Shown here piece after piece: positions 35,526 through 45,176 of a stretch of 64,000 nucleotides of DNA. The stretch spans positions 62,001-126,000 of the forward strand of contig NZ_JACJPF010000035.1 of assembly GCF_014695915.1 (NCBI RefSeq). The letters run 5' to 3'. A program made the position numbers and the translations under genes. The stretch's first letter is position 1, and each line of letters starts with the position of its first letter. The DNA is from Trichocoleus sp. FACHB-40. GTDB lineage: Bacteria; Cyanobacteriota; Cyanobacteriia; Cyanobacteriales; FACHB-T130. The notes beneath the pieces were generated by a model that worked only from the letters and a program-made list of their open reading frames with translations, had not been told where the DNA came from and did no database searches.

Positions 35526-36649
35526 CTAGAGTGCCGCGATTAGTGAACTATTAGTTTTGTGTGGTACGCGAACCCATCGATTTCAATTTCTTTAAATGTA
35601 AAGGATTGTCGGGAAACTTTTGATAATTAATATTTTCTAGCTTCCTCGGACGGTTTGTGGGGGCTGCGATGCCAAAGGCTTGCTGTAGGCGCTACTAGGC
35701 TGTCTTTTCGCTAAGAAGCGCTACTCGGATTGCACTTGGCAACAGATACACCTACTTAATATTGATATCGTTATGAGTCCTCTGAGATACTCTAGGTAGC
35801 TGGATAATTCCGCACTATTTGGTAGATTCAGCTTTGTGCATCATCAATTTATTAGCTCCTCTAAAGCTTTGGTATACTTACACCTTCTCGCTTTGCGTAA
35901 TTCTCATCTTACTGTGCGACATCTTTTTACAGTAATCTTACAACTTAAATTTTATCAAAAGCATCACACTTTCTGCGGATTTATACTGAATTAATGTGGA
36001 TTAGGCAGTATTATTACTGGTTGGCGTGCCTTGGAGGCGAGAGATTGTGCGCCCGGTGAAGTGTAGCAAGGCTTACCAGACTAGGTGAATCCACTTCCCT
36101 ACCAAAATCATGTTTTACCACAAGCGGCTGCTAACAACCTTAGATTGTGAACAATTATATCTAGAGGTGAAAGGCATTTAGTTGTGGGAGTGAAGAATTA
36201 GTTTCACTCGGTTCTACCGGGACGATGGTTACTCGTATAGGGAATTAGAATTCAAATCTACAAAATAACTGATTGTAAAATTCCCAATTTGGACAACCAG
36301 ATTTATCCACTAATTTATCTTAATTTATGGCAATAAGTCAAAAAAACGAATACTGTAAAATTTTAACTTAACAGCTTTTGTAAACAAAATTAGACTAATA
36401 AACTTGAGAAACATCAGTAGTTTTTGACTAGTTTGGATAGATAGTTGTTAATCTAAAGTTGCTTATTTTAACCATTTATTTAAACAAAGGTTCATTAAGG
36501 GTTCAGCACTATTGTTTAAATAAAAGTCTGGGAAAACTTACGGGAAGCTAATGCAATCGTGTTGGACTTTAATAATTAATAGGACAAGCGATCGCCAAGA
36601 ATTTAAAATTTTAAAAAGACTTATTTTAAATTCTACATTTTTAATTTAT
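35526..36649. other. 1.1-kb gap without an identifiable gene
   Basis: AT-rich in its right half, no ORF of convincing composition on either strand. It should contain the promoter of the minus-strand kinase (35504). Around 36028-36072 the plus strand can fold: GCCTTG (36028-36033) with CAAGGC (36067-36072), enclosing GGCG/CGCC. I see no match to RNase P RNA, tmRNA or a known riboswitch. The sequence AGCGCTACT occurs twice near 35690-35725. Confidence 0.5.
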
Positions 36650-38449
36650 CTAATAACCACTAGGCGCACCTTCACCGCGAGGATCGGCTGCGCCTTCTAA
36701 AAATCCGTCTGGTGTTACTACGATCGCGTTAGCATTACCCCAAGGCGATCGCTCTTCGATTTTGTGACCGCGACGACGCAGTTCTGCGATGGTAGCGACA
36801 TCTAAACCAAAAGGTTCTACACTCACCTGGTCGGGAAGCCATTGATGATGGATGCGAGGGGCGGACACAGCTTGTCCGGCATCCATGCCGTATTCTAAAA
36901 CGTTGAGAACGACTTGCAGGACGGTGGTAATAATGGTGCTACCTCCGGGCGCACCAACAGCCATGCGGAGTTTACCATTTTCGGTGACAATGGTGGGTGT
37001 CATGCTGGAGAGGGGAATTTTGCGGGGCGCGATCGCATTCGCCTCACCACCCACCAAACCATAGGCGTTAGGCACTCCAGGCGCAGCAGCAAAGTCGTCC
37101 ATCTCGTCGTTTAAGAGAATCCCGGTACCGGGTACAACTACCCCAGAACCAAAGCCGTAGTTAACGGTAAAGGTAAGGCTGACTGTGTTGCGATTCTCAT
37201 CTACCACCGTTAAATGTGTCGTATCGTTTGATTCGCGGGCATGGCGTTGTAGAGTTTCTTTATCTGCTGGTTTCACTTCGCTGGATAATCTAGCCCTATT
37301 CATACTAATTTCCTGCCGTCTTTCAGCAGCATAGGCAGGATTAATTAGTGATGAGACTGGGACTTTCACAAAATCAGGATCGCCTAGATATTCTGCACGA
37401 TCTGCATAGGCAATTCGCATCGCTTCGATCATTAGATGCAGCGTGTCGGGATGATGCCATCCTTTAGATTTCAGGTCGTTCGCCTCCCCGTCAACTAACG
37501 TAGCTTTCACGTCGCCAGACCCCTCAATTAACCGGGGGTTGGGGGATGGGGTTCCCCCAATAATATTTAATATTTCTAGTAGGTGAACGCCTCCGGAGGA
37601 AGGCGGCGGCATTGAACAAATACGAGATTGGCGGAAATTTCCGCAGACTGGGGTACGCCAAGTGGTTTTGTAGGTTGTGAGGTCTTCGAGTGTAATTAAA
37701 CCACCGTTTTTTGCCATGTCGTCGGCTATAGCCCTGGCAATGTTGCCAGTGTAGAAGCTTTGGGGATTTTGCGCGATCGCTTGTAATGTTTTGGCTAAAT
37801 CTGTTTGTATCAGTTTTTCTCCCGGCTGATACATTGCCCCATTGCGCGTAAAAACTTGACGCGCCGCCGGATTTTTTAATAACGGTTCCTTTCTGCGTTC
37901 AGCAGCGGCGACAAAGCGGCGGCTAACAATAAAACCATCTTGCGCCAACTTAACCGACGGTGCCACAACTTCCTGCCAAGATAACTTACCGTACTGGCGA
38001 TGAATTTCATACAGCCCTGCTACCGTTCCCGGCACCGCCACCGACAGATGTCCATCTACACTGACATTGGGACGCACTTTTCCCGCCGCATCCAGGTACA
38101 TATCGCGGGTCGCTTTCAAGGGGGCGCGTTCCCGAAAGTCGAGGGCTTTTATTTCGCCAGTTTTCTCCAAGCGCAGCAACAAAAACCCACCGCCACCGAT
38201 ACCTGCGGAAAAAGGTTCTACCACAGAGATAGCGAAAGCTGTAGCCACTGCTGCATCAACCGCGTTACCGCCTTTGCGTAGCATGGAAACTCCCGCTTCA
38301 CTACCTAATGGATGGGCGGAGACAACCATACCCTGCTTGCTTCTGAGGGGTTGGACAAATGCCGCTGGTGCTGTATGGCACCAAGCAACCGTTACAGAGA
38401 CAGCAATTGTGATAGATGCAATTCGTTTAGATGGGAGAAAACTTGGCAT
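36650..38449 (-). CDS. ggt: Gamma-glutamyltransferase precursor
   Basis: 599 residues from ATG 38449, which gives a proper signal peptide (MPSFLPSKRIASITIAVSVT, ending near TAPA); the longer frame adds 17 unlikely residues. Glutathione hydrolase/transpeptidase of the periplasm, made as a precursor that cleaves itself. The autocatalytic Thr is in ESNDTTHLTVVD; other family motifs are GGNAVDAAVA, GGGGFLLLR, PPSSGG, NDEMDDF and APGGSTIITTV. Length is normal for the family. It contributes to glutathione turnover. Divergent from the Uma2 gene. Confidence 0.95.
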   Translation of the reverse strand: MPSFLPSKRIASITIAVSVTVAWCHTAPAAFVQPLRSKQGMVVSAHPLGSEAGVSMLRKGGNAVDAAVATAFAISVVEPFSAGIGGGGFLLLRLEKTGEIKALDFRERAPLKATRDMYLDAAGKVRPNVSVDGHLSVAVPGTVAGLYEIHRQYGKLSWQEVVAPSVKLAQDGFIVSRRFVAAAERRKEPLLKNPAARQVFTRNGAMYQPGEKLIQTDLAKTLQAIAQNPQSFYTGNIARAIADDMAKNGGLITLEDLTTYKTTWRTPVCGNFRQSRICSMPPPSSGGVHLLEILNIIGGTPSPNPRLIEGSGDVKATLVDGEANDLKSKGWHHPDTLHLMIEAMRIAYADRAEYLGDPDFVKVPVSSLINPAYAAERRQEISMNRARLSSEVKPADKETLQRHARESNDTTHLTVVDENRNTVSLTFTVNYGFGSGVVVPGTGILLNDEMDDFAAAPGVPNAYGLVGGEANAIAPRKIPLSSMTPTIVTENGKLRMAVGAPGGSTIITTVLQVVLNVLEYGMDAGQAVSAPRIHHQWLPDQVSVEPFGLDVATIAELRRRGHKIEERSPWGNANAIVVTPDGFLEGAADPRGEGAPSGY

Positions 38450-38601
38450 GGTGTGTTTTGGAGGTAAGAGCGATCGCACTCCTGGCCACCAAATTACCAC
38501 GGAAATAAACGCGATCGCTTGTGGGCGTGCCAGTCGTTGATAAATTTTGTAATTAGATCACAATAGAAGCAAAAGTCTACTTTATCTTCACCAAAAGAAA
38601 A

Positions 38602-39324
38602 GTGTCTCCGATCACTCAAACCCCCCTGCCGCAACTATCAATTACCTGGCCTCTGCTGCCAGAAGATTTTACCCTACCAGACGATCCTGTGGAAAATACA
38701 GATCAACCACCATTAGCTGCTGCTTTGCGCCAGCCTTTGACCGCTTTTCCTAACTTAATACAAGATGCCCTCATCGTGTCTAACTTTGCCTTGTGTGCCG
38801 CCATTGAGGGGCGAATCATCTGCAAAGCACCAGACTGGATGTATGTGCGTTCGGTGCAACCTTGGACTCGTTCTTATCCGCGTCGCAGCTACACGCCACA
38901 TACTGAGGGAACAATTCCCCAAGTGGTGATGGAGTTTCTTTCTGCTACTTATGGCGAAGAATATTCGGTGGAATTTACCGAAGGTGTGGGTAAGTGGTTC
39001 TTTTATGAAAGAGTAGTTCAAGTGCCTCGCTATATTATCTTTCGACCAGATACGGGGCGCGTCGAAGTTTATGGGCTAGAGTCGCAGCGTTACCAACTGC
39101 AAACACCCGATGAAGCAGGACGTTACTGGATTCCCGGATTAGATTTATTTCTGGGAGTTTGGCAAGGAAGCCATGAAGGTAGAGACGGCTATTGGCTGCG
39201 GTGGTGGAATGCCCAAGGAGAGTTGTTGCTGTGGTCAGAAGAACGCGCCGAACAAGAACGTCTTCGGGCTGAAAGATTAGCAGAACGGCTGCGTCAGATG
39301 GGGGTTGACCCAGATCAATTGTGA
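38602..39324 (+). CDS. Uma2/DUF820-like protein
   Basis: 240 residues from GTG 38602, after AAAAGAAAA. It has the C-terminal pattern of Uma2 (DUF820) proteins: a PD-(D/E)XK-like core (IPQVVMEFLS with Glu, then VVQVPRYIIF), YQLQTPDEAGRYWIPGLDLFLGVW, and the coiled-coil end LRAERLAERLRQMGVDPDQL. The family is greatly expanded in cyanobacteria and predicted to be a nuclease, but its function is not established. A usual catalytic PD is not obvious here, so activity is uncertain. Confidence 0.85.
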   Translation: MSPITQTPLPQLSITWPLLPEDFTLPDDPVENTDQPPLAAALRQPLTAFPNLIQDALIVSNFALCAAIEGRIICKAPDWMYVRSVQPWTRSYPRRSYTPHTEGTIPQVVMEFLSATYGEEYSVEFTEGVGKWFFYERVVQVPRYIIFRPDTGRVEVYGLESQRYQLQTPDEAGRYWIPGLDLFLGVWQGSHEGRDGYWLRWWNAQGELLLWSEERAEQERLRAERLAERLRQMGVDPDQL

Positions 39325-39385
39325 TGCAGGAAGAGAAGATGCGTAGGACGGAGTCCGAGGCGAAGCCATCGCACTCTAAAATTAC

Positions 39386-42300
39386 TCAAACTTTTCCAGT
39401 GCGTCCGGCGAGGTTGGCAATTACCGCAGCTAACTCGGCTGGATCAACTGGCTTGGGGACGTGTAGCTGGAAACCTGACAAAAGAGCCTGCGTGCGGTCT
39501 TCTGCTCTAGCATAAGCTGTCAGCGCCACAGCGGGAATATTTCTCGACGCGGTATCGAGCGCCCTAATTTTGCGAATCAGGCTGTAGCCATTTTCTTCCG
39601 GCATCCCAATATCGCTGACGAGGACATCAGGGTTTAAACGTTGTAGTGTTTCAAGTGCAACGCCCGCAGACGGAACAGCGGTGACTTCGGCTCCATACTC
39701 TGCAAGCATTGTAGAGAGTAAATCTCGTGCATCTGCCTCATCATCTACGATTAGCACCCGCAAACCATTTAGGGGGATTGGGGATTGGGGATTGGGAATT
39801 GGGGTAGGGTGTGCTTTCTGTGTCCCTAGTCCCTTGTCCTTAGTCGCCTGTGCCTTATCGATGAGTGGCAACCGGACTGTAAATGTTGCTCCTTGTCCTT
39901 CTCCTGGGCTGTCGGCGTGGACTGTGCCGCCTTGCAGTTCTACTAGATGGCGGACGATTGCCAAACCGAGTCCGAGTCCACCATGCGATCGCGTTGTTGT
40001 TCCATCAGCTTGTCGGAAGCGTTCAAAAACGTAGGGGAGAAAATCGGGACTAATTCCCGCGCCTGTGTCGCTTATCTGAATTTGAGCATAGTTGTCTGTT
40101 GACAACGTTTCAATTTGACGACTTGACAATTGTTCCCTGACTACTGACAGTTTAATTGTCACCCGACCTTTGCTGGGTGTGAACTTGACGGCGTTAGAAA
40201 GCAAGTTCCAGACAATTTGCTGTAAACGAGTGGAATCTCCCAAGATTGATATCACTGAGCGGTCTAATATGGATTCAATGTAAATTTCCTTGGCGTTAGC
40301 TGCTGGTAGGACAATATCAATTGCTGCCTCAATAACTGGTAGAAGTTCTACTGGATAAACATTCAGACGCAGTTTACCTGTAATGATGCGTGAGACATCT
40401 AGAACATCCTCGATGAGTTGAGAAAGCGATCGCGTGTTCCGGTCAATTGTCTCTAGCGCTTTGGCGGTGGTGGTGGGGTCGAACTGGCGGTTACGGAGTA
40501 GCTGAGTCCAACCAAGCATGGCGTTAAGCGGCGTTCGCAGTTCGTGGGACAGTGTGGCTAGGAACTCGTCTTTCATCCGGTTCGCCTGCACAGAGTGGTT
40601 GTAGAGGCGGGCGTTGTCAATTGCTAAGGCGGCTCGATCTGCCAAATCTTGCAGAAATACCTGGTCATTAATAGTATACGGGTTGTCGCTCTTGTCGCGG
40701 GAAAGAGCGATTGTACCAATGATCCGACCCCGCACCCGCAGTGGTGCGACCAGAAGGCTGTAGACACTAAAGCGTTCCAAACACGGTACATACTCTGGTT
40801 TGATTGAGGCGCGTAGCTGCTCTTGTGATACAACTGGGATGAGCAGCGACTCTCCTGTTTCAAACACACGCGCGGTTAATCCTTCATCGACGCGCTGGGG
40901 TGCAGCAGCTGACAACTCCCGGACAAAGGCGATCACTTCTGGGTTACGGTGATAAACGGCAACTATATTCAACCACTGTCCATCGTCCGACACTAGGCGA
41001 ATAGTGCAAGTATCGCCAACTAACTCGACTGTGCGCTGACAGATTGTATCCAAGGCAGTTTGATAATCTAGGATTGCTTCAGCAAAAGTTCGCGAAGCCT
41101 CGGCTAGAACTTGTAAGCGATTGGCATAGCGAAGGATTTGCTTTTCTGCCCGCTTGCGTTCTGTAATATTGGTATTTACGCCGATCCATTTTATCGGTTT
41201 ACCATTTTCGTTTTTGATAGCTGTGGCGCTATCTGTCCAATACAGGTAGATGCCATCTTTTCGCTGGACGCGGTATTCTTGGAAAAATGGTTCGCCTGTT
41301 TGCAGATGTTGGTCTACCGCCGCTATGACGCGATCGCTATCGTCCGGATGCAGCATAGTTTTCCAAGCTTGTAGCGTTCGGGGAAACTCTCCCGGTTCGT
41401 ATCCCAGGTGTTCGTCTATTTTACCGAACCACTCCATGCGATCGCTCTCGATATCCCATTCATAAATCACATCTGTAGCGCATTGTGCCGCTATTCTAAA
41501 CCGTTTTTCGCTCTCGCTGAGTGCGGTTTCTGCTTGCTTGTCTAGAGTGATGTCGTTTTGAGTTCCCCACGCTCTTACTAATTGACCATTTTCCACAATT
41601 CCCACCAAGTTATTCACAAAATATTTGAAATTACCTTGCTTATCAATTTCATAAGATTCTGCTTGGTGTAGTCGGTAGCCAGAACGAATAAATGCCCGCA
41701 GGTATTCAATATTATTTATATCTTCAGAAACGATAAAATTTTCCAGTCTTGTTCCTACAATTTCTTCGGCACTGTCATAGCCATACATCTGTGCCATAAC
41801 ATTGTTACATTCCGCTAAGTATCCATATTGATAAAACTGCTCAATTTGCTCATCTTCTGGAGAGTTTATATAAACTGGCTGCTCAATTTCAAACCGCCAA
41901 ATTCCTTCTGAACTTTGTTCTACAAAAGCTCGGTAGCGTTCCTCGCTTTTCCGTAATGCTTCTTCTGCTTGCTTGCGTTCAGTAATGTCATTGACGAGAA
42001 CAAAAAATCCTTTAACTTCTCCCCCTTCTCCGAAATGGGGAACGTAAGTACCCTGAACATAACGCTGGTCTCCATTGCTGCGTGTAAAGGCGCTTTCGTA
42101 ACTTACTTTTTGTCCAGACAATGCCGCTTCTATAAACTTTTGAACTGACTGATAAATCGACTCACCCATAACTTCCTTAAGGTGCTTTCCGGTAATCTGG
42201 CTGCGCGAATATCCAAACCATTCTTCGTATGCCCGATTATTAAAGCGATAACGCTGTTCTGAATCAACGTAAGAAATGTATATCGGCACCGAGTCTGTTA

Positions 42301-43438
42301 TCAGACGAATTTGTTCTTCACTATCCTGTAGCGACTGTTGAGTTTGCTTGCGAAGAGTGATGTCGAGGAAGTAAACAGCTAAACCATCTTTGGATGGATA
42401 AATACGGACTAATATCCATTTTTGAAAGCGCTGATTCAACTCTTCATACTCGACAGCCACCTGCTCGGAAAGTGCATGATGAGCATAAATATAAAATTGC
42501 GAGTTAGGGAGTGGAGGAAATACTTCCCACACGATTTTGCCGATTAACTCTTCGCGGGGTTTCTGGAAAAACTGCTCTGCACGAGTGTTTACGTAGGTGT
42601 ACCGCCATTCGCTATCTAAGGCAACAAAAGCATCGGAAATGCTTTCTAAAGTATTAGTAATTTGTTCTTTAGCCGCTTGTTCTTTATTGAGTAGTTGAAT
42701 GCGTTCTTCTTCAGCTTGCTTGCGGAGGGTGATATCAGTAATCATAGCGATCGCGCCCATAAATTGACCGCGTTCGTCTAAAATTTGGCTAGTGGAGACA
42801 ATCGTCCAAAGCGTTGAACCATCTTTGCGACGGTAACGAAAGTCAAACTGATCTTTATTTGGCTGCTTGCGTTGCTTAATCCTCGCTTGAGCTTCGATTT
42901 GAGCTTCGTCATCCATAAAGTCAAAAATCGAGTGTCCCAGCATTTCGTCTACGCTGTAGCCGAGAAGGTGCGCCATCCGCTGGTTGACATACTCGGTTTT
43001 AAACTCAGCATTAGTTGTCCAAATACCTTCGTAAGCGGTATCGACAATGCGACGATATTGCTCCTCACTGGCTTGCAGTTTTAGCATACTCGTCTCCAGC
43101 CGCTGTTTCGCAGTGCAAAGTTCCGAGTTGAGTGTGCTAATCAGTAGCGTTACCAGCACGAACACGCCTAGCCGCAAGATATCGTTCAAACTAGCGATCG
43201 CCAGCGAGTAAACTGGAGCTATAAAGAAGTAGTTGATGACTAAAGTAGACAAAATTGTAGCCAGCAACCCCGGTTTCATCCCGCCATACCAAGCACTAAC
43301 CGTCACGGCGGCATAAAACAGTGGCAAAATGGTAGGCGCGATTAGTGGCTTTAGCAGTAATGTCAGTTGTAGCGCGATACCTGTACTAATTACAGCAACA
43401 CCGTAGCGCCGCAGTCGGGGATGCGTTACTCTCCACAT
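39386..43438 (-). CDS. Membrane hybrid histidine kinase: DUF4118, five PAS, GAF, kinase, receiver
   Basis: 1350 residues. N-terminal membrane domain of the KdpD DUF4118 type (about 10-105; YAAVTVSAWYGGMKPGLLAT), five PAS domains (about 125-245, 260-360, 370-490, 500-640, 650-770), GAF (about 785-950), HisKA with FLATLSHELRTP, HATPase with NLLSNAVKFTP and GGLGLGLAI, and a C-terminal receiver with Asp in DVLVSDIGMPEENG and Lys in HVPKPVD. The linker before the receiver contains [10 protein letters not shown], encoded by CCCCAAT heptamers (39770-39805). Signals and output partner unknown; no response regulator with DNA-binding domain is adjacent. Confidence 0.93.
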   Translation of the reverse strand: MWRVTHPRLRRYGVAVISTGIALQLTLLLKPLIAPTILPLFYAAVTVSAWYGGMKPGLLATILSTLVINYFFIAPVYSLAIASLNDILRLGVFVLVTLLISTLNSELCTAKQRLETSMLKLQASEEQYRRIVDTAYEGIWTTNAEFKTEYVNQRMAHLLGYSVDEMLGHSIFDFMDDEAQIEAQARIKQRKQPNKDQFDFRYRRKDGSTLWTIVSTSQILDERGQFMGAIAMITDITLRKQAEEERIQLLNKEQAAKEQITNTLESISDAFVALDSEWRYTYVNTRAEQFFQKPREELIGKIVWEVFPPLPNSQFYIYAHHALSEQVAVEYEELNQRFQKWILVRIYPSKDGLAVYFLDITLRKQTQQSLQDSEEQIRLITDSVPIYISYVDSEQRYRFNNRAYEEWFGYSRSQITGKHLKEVMGESIYQSVQKFIEAALSGQKVSYESAFTRSNGDQRYVQGTYVPHFGEGGEVKGFFVLVNDITERKQAEEALRKSEERYRAFVEQSSEGIWRFEIEQPVYINSPEDEQIEQFYQYGYLAECNNVMAQMYGYDSAEEIVGTRLENFIVSEDINNIEYLRAFIRSGYRLHQAESYEIDKQGNFKYFVNNLVGIVENGQLVRAWGTQNDITLDKQAETALSESEKRFRIAAQCATDVIYEWDIESDRMEWFGKIDEHLGYEPGEFPRTLQAWKTMLHPDDSDRVIAAVDQHLQTGEPFFQEYRVQRKDGIYLYWTDSATAIKNENGKPIKWIGVNTNITERKRAEKQILRYANRLQVLAEASRTFAEAILDYQTALDTICQRTVELVGDTCTIRLVSDDGQWLNIVAVYHRNPEVIAFVRELSAAAPQRVDEGLTARVFETGESLLIPVVSQEQLRASIKPEYVPCLERFSVYSLLVAPLRVRGRIIGTIALSRDKSDNPYTINDQVFLQDLADRAALAIDNARLYNHSVQANRMKDEFLATLSHELRTPLNAMLGWTQLLRNRQFDPTTTAKALETIDRNTRSLSQLIEDVLDVSRIITGKLRLNVYPVELLPVIEAAIDIVLPAANAKEIYIESILDRSVISILGDSTRLQQIVWNLLSNAVKFTPSKGRVTIKLSVVREQLSSRQIETLSTDNYAQIQISDTGAGISPDFLPYVFERFRQADGTTTRSHGGLGLGLAIVRHLVELQGGTVHADSPGEGQGATFTVRLPLIDKAQATKDKGLGTQKAHPTPIPNPQSPIPLNGLRVLIVDDEADARDLLSTMLAEYGAEVTAVPSAGVALETLQRLNPDVLVSDIGMPEENGYSLIRKIRALDTASRNIPAVALTAYARAEDRTQALLSGFQLHVPKPVDPAELAAVIANLAGRTGKV
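39770..39805. repeat. CCCCAAT heptamers inside the linker of the hybrid kinase
   Basis: GGGGATTGGGGATTGGGGAT followed by TGGGAATTGGGG encodes [10 protein letters not shown] in the minus-strand gene, in the linker between the ATPase domain and the receiver. In frame, tolerated; same repeat as in the other kinase. Confidence 0.85.
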
Positions 43439-43617
43439 CTTTGTTCAGTTCTCCTCTGTCGCTACCGTAAACACGCTGTTTGTTAAGGAAGCATTCCCAT
43501 TAAAAAAATCTAGCTGGCGATTAAAAATCATCAAGTGCAAGATGTCAGGCGAACTACCATTCTGCATTATGCCTTGACTCTTCTAAAATTATCGGGGACA
43601 GAGAATTCAAAAAACAA

Positions 43618-45147
43618 ATGGCTCGTACCCCTACATTATCTTTTGATCGAGGAACTTTAATTTTGCATCCGCCGCCAAGGGGGAAATCTTGGGTAGAATA
43701 CGCTACTTGGGATGACAGAGTGGAAAAGTTCCGCATCCAGGCGATACATTATCGCCAATTGGTGGAAGTGCTGCAAGCGGAAGGCACTAATTTTATCGAT
43801 GAGGCGAAGGGTTTTGAGTCTCTCTCCCTGGTGGCGAGTATGGAGATGGAACCTTATCCGCATCAGAGGGAGGCTCTGTTGGCTTGGAAGCAAGCAGGTA
43901 GGCAGGGGGTTGTGGTGTTGCCAACGGCGGCGGGAAAGACTTATCTGGCGCAAATGGCGATACAATCGACACCGCGCAGTACGTTGATTGTGGTGCCGAC
44001 TCTGGATTTGATGCACCAGTGGTATGCTCACTTAACAGCGGCTTTTCCGGATGCGGAGGTGGGGTTGTTGGGTGGCGGTTCGCGGGATAAAACGCCGATA
44101 CTGGTTGCTACTTACGACAGTGCGGCTATTCACGCGGAGACTTTGGGAAACAAGTATGCTTTGTTAGTGTTTGATGAGTGTCACCACTTACCTACAGATT
44201 TTAGTCGGGTAATTGCTGAGTATGCGATCGCGCCTTATCGTCTCGGACTTAGCGCTACTCCTGAGCGTTCTGATGGCAAGCACACTGATCTTAATATGTT
44301 AATCGGTGCGGAAGTTTATCGCAAAACTGCTGAGGAATTAGCAGGTGCGGCTTTAGCTAATCATGAGGTGGTGCAGATTAAGGTAAAGTTATCGCAACTT
44401 GAACGCGATCGCTACAACGAGCTGATTCAACTCCGCAACAATTTTTTGCGAGAATCAAATATTTCTTTAGGCAGTAATCAAGGGTGGCAGCAGTTTGTCA
44501 TGGTGAGTGCGCGATCGCAAGCTGGACGACGTGCCATGTTAGCTCACCGCGAAGCTAAAGATATTGCCCTTGGTACTGATGGTAAACTGCGAATATTATC
44601 TAATATTTTAGCGCAACATTATCCGGAACGCACGTTGATTTTCACTACCGATAATGCTACTGTTTATCGCATTTCTCACGAGTTTTTAATTCCGGCAATT
44701 ACCCATCAAACGCCTATCAAAGAACGGCACGAGATATTAACTAAATTTCGGGAGGGAGAATACAAAAATCTGATTGCTTCTCACGTTCTGAATGAAGGGG
44801 TTGATGTTCCGGCTGCAAGTGTGGCAATAATATTATCTGGTACGGGTTCGCAGCGAGAGTTTATTCAGCGATTAGGGCGAGTTTTGCGTAAGGGGAATGA
44901 TGCTAATAAACGCGCTATGCTTTATGAGGTTGTGGCGGAAGATACGAGTGAGGAAGGTACTTCTAGTAGGCGACGGGGTGAGAAGAGGAATGAACCGCGA
45001 AGACCCAAAGAGCGCGAAGGAGGAGCAAGAGAGAAGAAAGGGCAGTTGGAGATTTTTTATGGGGCAAATTCTAATGTTACGAAGAAAGCAGCGGAATCAC
45101 CAGCAAAGTGGGGAGACGATGATGAGGAAAATCTCCCTGAATCTTAG
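43618..45147 (+). CDS. XPB/RAD25-type DEAH helicase
   Basis: 509 residues, superfamily 2 DNA helicase of the XPB branch: N-terminal damage-recognition-like region (1-75), Q/EPYPHQREAL, Walker A PTAAGKT with Lys107, motif II DECH (Asp186), motif III GLSATPERSDG, motif V-like LNEGVDVP, and motif VI QRLGRVLRKG. The C-terminal ~60 residues are basic and partly encoded by a dispersed repeat (GEKRNEPRRPKEREGGAREK). In archaea XPB works with the nuclease Bax1 in nucleotide excision repair; here a DUF790/Bax1-type gene follows by 29 bp, so the pair is probably co-expressed. Confidence 0.9.
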   Translation: MARTPTLSFDRGTLILHPPPRGKSWVEYATWDDRVEKFRIQAIHYRQLVEVLQAEGTNFIDEAKGFESLSLVASMEMEPYPHQREALLAWKQAGRQGVVVLPTAAGKTYLAQMAIQSTPRSTLIVVPTLDLMHQWYAHLTAAFPDAEVGLLGGGSRDKTPILVATYDSAAIHAETLGNKYALLVFDECHHLPTDFSRVIAEYAIAPYRLGLSATPERSDGKHTDLNMLIGAEVYRKTAEELAGAALANHEVVQIKVKLSQLERDRYNELIQLRNNFLRESNISLGSNQGWQQFVMVSARSQAGRRAMLAHREAKDIALGTDGKLRILSNILAQHYPERTLIFTTDNATVYRISHEFLIPAITHQTPIKERHEILTKFREGEYKNLIASHVLNEGVDVPAASVAIILSGTGSQREFIQRLGRVLRKGNDANKRAMLYEVVAEDTSEEGTSSRRRGEKRNEPRRPKEREGGAREKKGQLEIFYGANSNVTKKAAESPAKWGDDDEENLPES

Positions 45148-45176
45148 TTATTTCTCTTTTTTGCGGTTCATTCATC

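Noticed and set aside
36028-36250. 6S RNA, tmRNA or RNase P RNA in the long gap
   Set aside because: None of the conserved cores I know are present; only generic stems, so no RNA gene is called.
31890-43438. The two giant kinases as one signalling locus
   Set aside because: They are separated by ggt, a Uma2 gene and a 1.1-kb gap, and share only common domains and repeats.
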